From assembly GCA_964035015.1 (NCBI GenBank), contig OZ035998.1, positions 35,725,628-35,789,627 of the forward strand: DNA of 64,000 bases, in the 5' to 3' direction. Numbering within the stretch: position 1 is the stretch's first letter; each line of letters starts with the position of its first letter. A model generated the notes under the pieces. It ran no database searches. It was not told where the DNA came from and worked only from the letters and a program-made list of their open reading frames with translations. Source of the DNA: Corallium rubrum. Lineage: Eukaryota; Cnidaria; Anthozoa; Scleralcyonacea; Coralliidae. Below, piece after piece: positions 36,460 through 48,600 of the stretch. A program made the translations under genes and the position numbers.

Positions 36460-36605
36460 TCAAGCAACGTCTCCTGGATTCCAGAAGAAATGGTTGTTAT
36501 TGTTTAAACTGTCCATTGCTGTCATATCTTCAGATGAAATATTGAATTTGAGGACGTCCAGGTTTTCACTCAAGTGTTTTACGTTGGTGGATTTAGGTAA
36601 GATTG
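36460..36605 (-). CDS. Gene A exon 8 (residues 244-291, stop)
   Basis: The 146-base exon encodes [17 protein letters not shown], the last barrel segment and the C-terminal NPGDVA before TGA. His254 replaces the Arg usual at this cofactor-phosphate contact (Arg276 in AKR1C numbering). About 24 bases beyond the stop are nearly identical in gene B, probably shared 3' UTR. Confidence 0.93.
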
Positions 36606-39600
36606 CTATAAAATACAAAAAACAATTAATATAAGAAATGTTTATTTCATTTAAAGTTTGCATGGCGATAGAAGTCCTAGAAATTGCTGACAGTGTCCAT
36701 GTTTGAATCACAAGCTTGCCGTGTGGTATTATGTGTTTTCCGGGCATACTGATGAGCCCTGATATTGGGCGAAACAGTCATTTTTGCACCTCACGTTTTA
36801 TTTACCGAAAATCCCGAAAAAGATCTATGTTCACAAACGAAAATTTTGACTAACGTACGAAAAATCCTGGATCCGCCCCTGATCACCACAAAGACAAATA
36901 CAAATACAGAGACCACAAAACAAGACCAGGCCAAACGCAAAGCTAGACCAGCCAAGACGAAGCAGAACATAATTTTCTGTATAATTTCTATAGTTTTAGT
37001 AGTATATTTGATACACAAAGTTTCCTTCAAACTGCAGTAATCACTTACTTATTAATTTGGTGTGGAATGTGTCATGTGTACAGCTAGATGAAGTTTCATA
37101 ATTCAGTAGATCCATAGTTACTTTCAGAAATTGCAGCTTGATGTTAGTAATACTTGTCAGTTGTTTGCTGTACAAGCTGTGTTAGTTAGTAATACTCAGA
37201 AAAAACCCCAAAAAACCCCAACAACTCTGAGCTCTAAGCGGGACTCGAACCCACAACCTCCTGAATGCTAGCCAGACGCTCTAACCATTGAGCCACTAGA
37301 ACTCAGATAGCGAGCAAGGTACTTATACCTTAGACTGTGCCCAGTCCTCCAGGAACGAGTCTTGACCGCTCGGTTACAAGTTGTTGGTCTACAAGTTGCG
37401 TTGTAACAGTAAGTTTCCAGTTAAACACTGTTAGTTAGTTTCAGAAATTGCAGCTTGATGTTAATAATAATTGTCAGTTGTTTGCTGTACAAGCTGTGTT
37501 AGTTAGTAATACTCAGAAAAACTCTGAGCTCTAAGCGGAACTCGAACCCACAACCTTCTGAATGCTAGCCAGACGCTCTAACCATAGAGCCACTAGAACT
37601 CAGATAGCGGAGCAAGGTTAATTAAGGTACTTATACCTTATTAACTAACACAGCTTGTACAGCAAACAACTGACAATTATTAGTAGATACATAGTTTAAT
37701 AGGCCAGTTGCACGGTGTTGCGCACGCATCATTTGGCGGGCCACATACGTTAAAACGTAGAAATAGTTCCTGATGCTAATATCTTCAGAAAATTGTCGAA
37801 TTTCTTTCATTTACCACATTTGTTGTGCATGTAGCCGGCCAAAATGATGCGTGCGCATGACCGTGCAACTCGCGTACTGCAAGCCAAGCCGTAAATATGG
37901 TTTGACAATGTTAAATTATACTCACGAACATCATGCTCAATAGCCCATCGATACAATAGCTGTGCTGATGTTTTGTTGTACTTTGCTCCCATATTAACAA
38001 ACACAGGATCAGCAACAAGCTTTAAAGTAATAACGAGAATACAAAAATGTCAAAGAAATCAAGCTTGAGGCTATGCAACGCGACCCTTTTTTTTGGGGGG
38101 GGTTAAGAGTCATCTTTTTATGAAAGACTACAGTCAGTGGCGTACCCTTAAAAAGACGACCTTAAAGTGCCTATGAAGCGAAAATTATTATTGTCTTAAA
38201 TGAAAGAACTCTCAAAACGACAAAGTAAGATCTTTTGCAGATCTTCGTTTCCGTGCCTCGTTGTTGAGATATTTCAATTTTTTTGATATGCAAATTAACA
38301 CTTTGACGTCACACGTGTATAATAGGGACCTTAAGATCTACGACGGCAACTTCGAGGACGACGTCCTTCAAACAAAAGCATTCTTCTTGCAAAACAAAGA
38401 TAATGAATAATTTCTAGTCCCAAGAGTAATCTGAACACCGTCCTCGCGCTCTGTATACAACGCCACTCGGAGCATTTTCACGTCTTCAGGACGACGATGA
38501 CTCGTGGGGTGATGAGAACTGTTGTCTGAGATTGCCTTAACACAGACACTGCAACCGTTTTAACACTTTGAAAATTATAAAACAAGCTTCAAGTATTGAA
38601 TACAGTAGTCAGTGAACCGTGACTTCTTTTTAATGCTAAAATTTGAATTGCTTTTTAATCGCCGTCGTCGTCCTAGCATCCTAATTAAGTCCCTAATGAG
38701 TTATCAGAGAAGGTTTGGTATCTTTTCTATTATCAAACGAAATCAATTAAAAATCTGTATGTCTAATACTGTAGGCGAAATAGACGCACAGGATCGGCTT
38801 CGAGTTCGAAGTGATTTCGTTTGATAATAGCAAAGATATAGAACTTTCTCCAATAACTCATTATACACGTGTGACGTCAAAGTGTTTAAGTTGCATATCA
38901 AAGAAACTGAAATATCTCAACAATGAAGCAAGGAAACGAAGATCTGCAAAAGATGTTACGTTGTAGTTTTAAGCATAGTTAATAGAAAATAGACATGGTT
39001 TGGAAGCTCACAAAAGTCATTGTTTTATGTTTTTGTTCAGGTTTATGGAAATTTTTGCACTTTCACGGTTACGGAACATATTGTGTTTTCTGTATAATGA
39101 AGCAATCATCCAATAGCAACGTTTGGGTTCAATCACTCAACCGTACTGTTTAAATATTAATAAACCTAAAACAAAGGATTTGGCACCTTCATGTACCTTT
39201 CAACATGAATCCTAGCTTGATTCTTAACCGCTTTGAAGTTTTCCGGGTTTCCAAACCATGTCTATTTTCTATTAACTATGGTTTAAGAGTTCTTTCATTT
39301 AAGACAATAATAATTTTCGCTTCATAGGCACTTCAATAAAAACGCGATCCCAAATACTTCAGTCTTTTATAACTAAGCGACCCTTAAAAAGACGACCTTA
39401 AAAACGATCCCAAATACTTTAGTCTTTTATAAAAAAATGACTGCTAAAAAGAGGACCCCGAGACTTTAGTATTTTATAGAAAGAAAAAATCGACCCTTAA
39501 TTAAGGTGGCTCCACACAGCTTCTTTAAGAATGGAAAATGCAAGTTTGAGAGTCCAAAACACGTGCATAAACAATTCGGAAAAAGAGTAAAACTAAATGT

Positions 39601-42600
39601 TATGCATAGTTAAACAGTCTGACAATCAAAAACTGTTACCAAATAAATAGCAACAGTTGTTGCTATGGCAACAATGACGTTTCAAAATGGCTGCAAATTA
39701 CCCTTCAAAATAATTTAATTCGAAAAAAACTTTGGTGACCCCCAATTTTTTTTCCATTAAAACTTTTCTTGAAGTATGGGTAATCAATAGGCCGATTTTA
39801 AAAAAATTCTGTAGAACGAATAATTTTTTCCCCGCAAAAATCATGTTTGTTAATTTTTAGAAAATTTCGTTCTACAGAATTTTTTGTAAAATCGGCTTTG
39901 TTGATTACTCATACTTCAAGAAAAGTTTTAATGAAAAAATAATTGGGGGTCACCAAAGTTTTTTTCGAATTAAACTAGTTTGAAGGGTAACTGGCAGCCA
40001 TTTTGAAACGTCGTTGTTGCCATAGCAACAACTGTTAGTATTTATTTGGTAACAGTTTTTGATTGTCAGACTGTTTAACTATGCATAACATTTAGTTTTA
40101 TTCTTTTTCCGAATTGTTCAATCACGTGTTTTGGACTCTCAAACTTGTATTTTCCATTTTTCAAGAAACTGTATGGAGCCACCTTAAAAAGACGACCCCA
40201 AAAAAAGGATTGAAGCTAAAGACTTTAACCTTTTATAGAACGATGACCCTTTTATTTATTCATTTATTTATTTATTTATTTATTTATTTATTTGTTTGTT
40301 GGTTGGTTGGTTGGTTTGTTTGTTTGTTTGTTTGTTTGTTTGTTTGTTTGTTTGTTTGTTTGTTTGTTTGTTTGTTTGTTTGTTTGTTTGTTTGTTTGTT
40401 TGTTTGTTTGTTTGTTTGTTTGTTTGTTTGTTTGTTTGTTTGTTTGTTTGTTTGTTTGTTTGTTTGTTTGTTTGTTTGCTTGTTTGTTTGTTTGTTTGTT
40501 TGCTTGTTTGCTTGTTTGCTTGTTTGCTTGTTTGTTTGCTTGTTTGCTTGTTTGCTTGTTTGCTTGTTTGCTTGTTTGCTTGTTTGCTTGTTTGCTTGTT
40601 TGCTTGTTTGCTTGTTTGCTTGTTTGCTTGTTTGCTTGTTTGCTTGTTTGCTTGTTTGTTTGTTTGTTTGTTTGTTTGTTTTGTTTGCTTGTTTGCTTGT
40701 TTGCTTGTTTGCTTGTTTGTTTGCTTGTTTGCTTGTTTGCTTGTTTGCTTGTTTGCTTGTTTGCTTGTTTATTTATTTATTATTTTTTTCTTCACGAATT
40801 TACAAAACATGTTATCATATTATATGTTCCAACAAAGTTGAAGACATACCTTTCCAATTCCAAGAGACGAATATGCCTGAAGGGTTATATTTTTTGAGTT
40901 ACAGTATTCCAACAGATTCTTTTGATACAAATAAGGATGAAATTCTACCTATACATTAGAGAGTTAGAAAATATAACACTGCTCACGTTCCCGCATGGAA
41001 AGTCCAATATATCTTAAAACTTAAATAAATAGCTAGACCAGTTAGTCTAGAATTTTGAGTTAGTAACGTTTAGTTTTTTCCGTTATTACTGTACAAGCTG
41101 TGGTATAGATTGTTACTGCAGCACTTCCAGTCTAACCAAGGAGTCATTGTATAAGTTCATTATATAACCATGCAAAGAGCATGCAACTGCTTCAACACAA
41201 TAGGTTTTAAAATGATAAATGACTTCCGTCTATATTTTCTCTTATAAATTCCATTTTAAGAACAAAAAGGTCTTTGTTATGGCACTCGCAATTTTTCCTG
41301 TTTATTAATTGAAACTCTTTGTAACGTATACTTCGGTTAGATTGGACACGCTGTAATACTCAGGAAAACAATTCTGAGCTCTATGGACGGGACTCGAAAC
41401 CGCAACCATTCGTGTGTGACACACGCACGTACGGTTTGGCTCGTCTCCAGGTATAAATATCATAAACCAACCTCGGTTTGCCATCTGGGTAGCATTCGTA
41501 AGGCTTTGGATTCGAGTTCAAAAAAATGAAAGTTCTTTGGAGTTTAGAGCGAAGGCAGACATGTCCAAAACATGCTCTAGAAATTTCAAAAGCAAATAAA
41601 ACGGGGGGCATGCAGATAGATTTATTTTTGGGCGCAATATATGTAAAATATATTTTAGAGACATCACGCCAAAAACGCTATCTCTCTTCCTCCGTTTTTT
41701 TGTCTCTGAAATTTCTGGAGCATGTTTTATAACCGCACATGCAACTTCAATATACATTATACGGAAAATTTCATCTTTTTTGATAGTTTTTCGATATGCA
41801 AATGACTAATGTCCTGCACGACTATTTGTAACAGCACCACCTTGAACATGCATGGGGTTCTGGTGTAAATGTAATTGCAGAGAGAACGCCGCCGGTGTAG
41901 CCACTAAAAAGGATTTTAGCTAAAATATTCACATTAACAATCTTACCAATTAGGCCCTGTTTACGAGAAGCGGATTGACACTCCAATCGGATCGAAAAAC
42001 GCGAGTGAAGTCAATCCGGTCTGTTTGGAACATTGTTTTCGGTTTTGGAATACTATTTTCTGTGCCTCCTTCAATGTCTGCCATTTAGCACGACACGCAC
42101 CAACTTCACTCATGCGTATATCAAGTCATTTTCAAGTCAAACCGTGTTTAGATGAATCAGATTGGAGACCTTCAAATCGATCCTTGCTTGAATCTCAAGT
42201 CAACCCACTCCACTGCGTGGATTGACTTCAGCCATTCGTGTCCATCCGGCAGATCGAAAAATTTCAATCTTCTCCATGTAAACACAACAAGGAGAAACAA
42301 CATGACTTAAGCTGGTTTTCCGCTAGGCGATTTTTCCGCGCGAAGCGACTTAATTTTTTTTGTTCAAATTCAATAGATTTCTGATTAGTTTCAGCTCAGA
42401 GCTCATGAGACAAAAGAAAAAGTCGCTTCGCGCGAAAAAAGTCGCCTAGTGGAAAACCGTCTTTTTAGTCACTTTTCTCCAATATATTATCAATGCAAAC
42501 GCCAAAATTATAACATACCCAACATCGTGCACAATACCTGATTTACAGCCGGTATAACAGAGGCATACGAATTCATTTCCTCAAGATGTCTTAAAACGTA

Positions 42601-45600
42601 GTTAGATACGCCTATTGACTTCACATGGCCTGGATAATAACACAGAAAATAATGGATATTAATTCTCTAAAATGTTATAATAACAACTAGTTTTGTTTAT
42701 TAATTAGCTAAAGACTACTGATTGCTTATGGGTGCTTTTGGCTGACAGGAATGAGGCTGTAACAGTTACTTTAGTCCAACGAGTAACCTATAATTTGTGA
42801 ATGGTGATTGATGAGTCAGTTGCTGCAAAATTTCTGGGGGGGCTCAGCCCCACCCCATTGAGATTTCTCGGGGGCTAAAGTCCCTCAGCCCCCCCCCCCC
42901 TATGATCGAAATCAACCAACAACTTTTGAAGTACGCTACTATACACGTACAAATCCCACAGTTTGTCAAGAGGATGTTGCAAGGATGCTAAGAGGTTGTA
43001 ACAATGCATGTTCATTCAACACGCCACTATATACAACCTTGTTTGCATCCACCTGTTATTAAACAACTTGTTGGGTACAGCATGATAACATGCAGGTTGT
43101 TGGAACAACTTGTCATCAGTCTGTTCGAGTCATCAACCTTGTTACAAGTTGTCAACAACTTGTTACAGACATGTTGACAGACTGGGAACAGTCAGTGCGA
43201 ACACATCACGGTGACAGCCGGTTGAACAGTCTTGTAACAACTTGCTTTCAGCGGGGATGTATAACAGCGCGTTTTGATGTTGTGTGTACCCTGCCGTTAG
43301 CCAGATGATCTTAGTCTTCTCTTAAGAATGCCCTAGACAGAGGCGAGCTCGGTTTGTTCGGTAGCCTACGTCATAGCCTGTGTCTACATATTTTGGAAAA
43401 CAGACTACTTGGCTACTTGGCGCCTTCTTTTACGCCCGCGAGCGTCTGTGACGCAAGCTATATCTGTTCGGCAAAGTATTTGAAAACCTCAGGCAAATTC
43501 CCACGCATACAAAGACTTTGATATTTTACTCCGACTATAATTTATACTTGTCAAGAAGAGGCCTCATCGCCAAAAATGTGTTAACTTTATTAAGATCAGT
43601 GGCGCAAGCCAACTACCTATTGGGAAGGGTGGGTAAACCCCACGGGCCCCGAGCAAAAGGAATTAATTAGGGCCCCCGAGCATTTTGTGACGAGATCCGT
43701 AGGTTCCATAGAACCCCCCTTTCTGATGGTTATAACTGCCCTCAAAATGCAGGAAATAGCGTTTCAGAGCATTAGAAAATCAAAAATTTCCTGGGGGAGA
43801 ATTTCCCCGGACCCTTCTACTGGTTTGTCGCACCTTCAGGGCCCGCCACTTTGTCTGACAGTCTTCAGTCTTTAAAATCTCTTGGGAGGTGGGGATGCTT
43901 TGACACCCATACGCAGGGGCGGCGCGACCGGGGGGGTAAGTGCCCTTATTAGCATGTGCAGTGTGCACTGACTTTTTACCCAATCCGCGGAGACTGGGTA
44001 AAATGTCTGCGCGCAGGCTATGCGGAATGGAATGAATGCAGTTATGAATCTGTTCAAATAATCTGCCCACTTTAACAGATTTTGAATCGGAGCGTGAGTG
44101 ATTGGATTTTGCCCAAAAGTGCAGGAAATGCCATTTCAGAGACCCTAGATTCAAAAATTTTCAGGGGGATCATGTCCCCGAACCCCCTACAAATGCGATC
44201 ACTAAATCGGAAGGGGCCCCCGAAGTAATCAATCCCACGGACCCCCAGATGCCTAGTTGCGCCAGTGATTAAGATGGCTCAATATAAAGATATTCATTAA
44301 ACTTCGTGCATGCGCGAGTAGGGAAATGCATGCATGTGAAATGCTAACACCGCCAAAACCTCCTAATTTCTAGTAAAGAAACGGCCCAGTGTCTGTCAGT
44401 AACGGTTACCTAAGCTAACCTTTTGCACGATGTTTTTTATCACCAAAATCTTCCTCTAATTAAATATAAATTCTGTAATGCCAAGAAAATTTTATTAAAA
44501 ACCCGTTATTTTTTGTTTAAAAAGAATGTAGGAGCACTTAAAATTTATCAGTTTTAAAATACTGAATACATATACCTTCACTTTGAAGTTTTTCCAACGC
44601 CTTCCAACTTTGCATTCGGAATTCTTGATTTTTGGGATCTTCTGCTTTAAGACTGGAGGTGCCTGGCCAATGGATCAAATACAAGTCCAAATAATCGCAT
44701 CCCAGGTTTCCGATGGATTGAAGACATGCTTTATAAGCTGAATCAAAGCCGTGATCGCTATGTGCTGATAAAGTCAAATGCATGCAGATAAAAAAAAACA
44801 CTCAGAAAAACAAAAACTAACAAATTTTCATCGGGGTTATTGATTACAAAGATGGGTAATTATTGACGAACTGAAAGCAACAAATAGTAAGCTATACTGT
44901 ACTCATGCTCCCCGTCTCTTCGACTAAGATTCTTGTGTTCACATTTATGCCGACTTTATAAATGGAATGTCCACATATCCATGCATATTCTCACTAAAGT
45001 CTCAAAGCGCCTTTATTTTCTGCGTTTACTTAAACGGTCTGAAATTGACCATGCTTCACTCTTATCTGTTTACACCATGGCTATATGCACTTGCATATTC
45101 CTGCACAAGGTCTGTGCAGGAATACGACTGGAACTTCGGCATTTCACAATATCTTTCTGAAGAAGTCATGCACAATATCTTTCTGAAGAAGCCCAACTAT
45201 ATATTATAGAATGCAGGCCTCGGAAATGTCAACTCTCTCACAAAGGCGGGATAACCTGCATGTGTAGATCACATTTTAATAAAATAATAAACCCCTAATC
45301 ATAGATTGCATTATCGTCTTCCTGATAACAATCTTCGAACTAATGACAATTTTACAAACTTTTGTTGTCGACCGCACTTCTCGTTTTAAAAATGGTTTTA
45401 TCTCAGTAGTGTAGCACATTTTAATGATAAACTTGAATTGCTTTCTAGCTTTATCTATATACACATACATACTTAAATTTTAGAGTAGCCGTAGACCTTA
45501 TTCAAAAATCCGCCAAATTAGAATTCTTTGTGCATATATAAATTAGCTTTTAACACCTCGTTTTAAAGTAAAAATTCTTTTGAATCTTCAAAATGAAAAC

Positions 45601-48600
45601 ACTGTTTTCCCAAGGTATCAGTAAATAAGTGTTAATTTTATTATATAACAAGTATGAAATGACAATAAAAATGTTAAGTAAAACCTTCAGACATTGTTTT
45701 AAATTAAAGTGTATATGAAACGAAAATTAAGTTTGTCTTATTTGAAAAAACTCTTAAAATAATGGGGAATATCAATTTACAGCTTTTTCATATTTTACTT
45801 AGTTCTTGAGATATTTAGACTTATGTGATATTCAAATGAGATAACTTATGGTTCGTTTTTTTCTAATTAATATATTCGAAAATCGTGAATATTTTTAAGA
45901 TTATTGATCAAAATCACTTGTAACTTGTCTTTCATGTTTAGTTGCATGAACTGTAGCAATATGCAAAGTTTCAAGTGATTTTGTTCAATAATCTTGAAAA
46001 TATTCGCGATTTTCGAATATGTCAATTAGAAAAAAACGAACCATAAGTTATCTCATTTGAATATCATATAAGTCTAAATATCTCTAAGTAAAATATCAAA
46101 AAGCTGTAAATTGATATTCCCCATTATTTTAAGAGTTCTTTCAAATAAGGCAAACTTAATTTTGGTTTCATATACACTTTAAAGAAACTAGAGAAAAGAA
46201 AGACAAACCGGACTTGACTATATGTATTCCCAGTCTTCATATTTTTTCCCCAGAAAAAATAAAATAAAAGTAATGTCGCCTGCTGCCATGGCTTACGCGG
46301 GAAACATCACGATTTTTGGATCGTCCACCAATCAGAAAGCTAAAAAAACGGACTTTGACACTTGATGCATAACAATAGAAGTAATATTTCAAATCCGAGT
46401 TAGTGTTCTAGACGTGGTTTCTAAAACAACCAAGTCTAGAACACTAACGAGGATTTGAAATCGGCTTCTCACACATCATTAGATATTCATTGCAATGAGG
46501 GCAATCACAACAGACCAGTCGTCAAGCGCTTGCAGAGACAAGGGGAAATTTTGTTTTAAAACAGCCAGCAGTTTTGGTTCGCAAGACGTTGGATTTATTG
46601 GATAACATACATTAGATTATGTTGAATAGCAGGATCAATTTAGCCAGGACTGATATTGAGCAGAGAAAATATAGATGACAATTGGAATAATGTAGAACTT
46701 TACAAACTAAAGAAGACAGAAGATGTTAATGGTCGATACCGGAGAAAACAAAGCGTGAGGTGACTGTCTTGTATACACTTTTATATGTACATATAGGTAT
46801 TGGTAGATGGATGTTTAAACTTCATTACTTCAATCAGTCTGCAAGCAACATCACTGTTTTAGTGCTTTTCGTAGGTTTCTGTCTGTCGTCGAATAACTTA
46901 AATTGCACCAACGTATAAGTTTGGTTTCTTGTTAGTCTATTTTACTTGTAATATATGTATCGCATGTAGTCGCTTATATTGTGAAGCGCTGTTAGGTAAA
47001 AAAATCGGATTGGCCGAAATGCTATGAATATCTAATGATGTGTGAGAATGTATATTCACTTACCAAGTTTACTGGTGATGAAAATGTCTGATCTGTTCAT
47101 GTTGTATTTTGGTAAAAGTGTCTTCAGGCTTTTACCAATATCAATTTCATTCTTGTAAACTGCAGCTGTATCTAAAATTGATAGTTATAAACGGAATGTT
47201 CATGTACTAGTATATTGCATTTAAAAATCACGTCAATCACGAAATGCAAGCAGTTTTTATACTTTAATTTGTCATCATTGACAATAATCCGGTGCAACTG
47301 AACAAAATACCTGCACTTAAAAAAAATCTCACGAATTCAGTACAATGTAAAGTGTCAGTTATAAGTTTTAGCATGCATGCACAGCTGCAAAAAACAGAGC
47401 ACCTAAAATTTTTAAGAGTCACACCATTAAGTTGTTATTTGGTTTTAGAAATCACATGACATTTGCTTGCCTAGATTGAAACTCCAAAAAGTTGTGAGCT
47501 TAAGGATGGCCAGAATGCTTGAGTACAGTGTAACTGTTTTTAAAGTTTAAAGTTTTAAAGTTGTTTTTAAAGACTAAAAAGACTATAATAATGCAACAAT
47601 TATAGCACTCAATTATAGCATGATATGCAATTGTAGATTAAATTACAAATCATATTGTCAGGTATTGGTTTCAAAATTGTATTTCAATATTTTACATATC
47701 AACAATTATAATCTACAAAGTCAAAATGCAACCAATTAACAAATATACTATAACGTGACATACCAATCATACGAAATCCCAAGTCCAAAGCATTATTTAA
47801 AGTTTTATTTACAAGCTCATCAGTTTCACTTGAACGCAACTGCCATGTTCCAACTATTAAAAAGAAATGCAATATTATTTTCATGAAATTATACTTATAG
47901 GTAAATTACACTCAGTAAATGCACCTATACACACGTAAAAACGCACAAGCTGTTAGATATCTGCAAGCAAGTTGTTACACGGCTGTTCAACAGGCTGTCA
48001 TCGTGATGCATGTGTTTGCACTGGCTGTCCCAGATTGTTAACATGTCTGTAACAGGTTGTTGACAACTTGTAACAAGGCTGATGACTCCAACAGACTGAT
48101 GACAAGTTGTTCCAACAACCTGTTACCGCTCTGCACTTAACAAGTTGTTAACAGGTTGATGCTAACAAGGTTGTAGCAGCTTCTTGAATGAACAGCATTG
48201 TTACAACCTGTTAACAGCCTTGCTACCGACCTGTTGCGAACACATCCTGTTGACAAGCTGTGAGATTTTTACGTGTGTAGTTGCTTAGGTAGATAGATGA
48301 ATACGGAGGTAGGTGGATGGGTGAGTATAGGTGGGTAAGTTGGTGGGTATGTAGTAGAATAGATTTGGATAAATGGGTGGGCCACTTATTTTTGTATTTA
48401 GAAACTAGCTGGGAGTCTTATCCGAGAAGGGGCACAAAGGAGTGCTATCACTATCAAGTAAAACTTCTGAGAATGATGTTGCAGGTAATTATACCTGGCC
48501 GTTTGAAGCGTCGACCCATTGACTCATCGAGATGCGCATTTTGTCATGTTTGTCGTGATAGTAAGTTATAAAATAAGGTGCCTTCTACGCACGCTCTGAT

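Noticed and set aside
37231..37303. Genuine tRNA-Ala(AGC) gene
   Set aside because: No G3-U70 identity pair, wobble-rich anticodon stem, and tandem duplication with its flanks.
40114..40959. Long Cys/Leu/Val/Phe-rich open frames of 180-281 codons
   Set aside because: They are translations of the TTTG/TTGC microsatellite; the strand opposite carries AKR exon 6 at the end.
44758..44760. Alternative acceptor TAG for gene A exon 4
   Set aside because: It would break the reading frame with exon 3; the TTATCAG seven bases upstream keeps frame and adds the family-typical residues.
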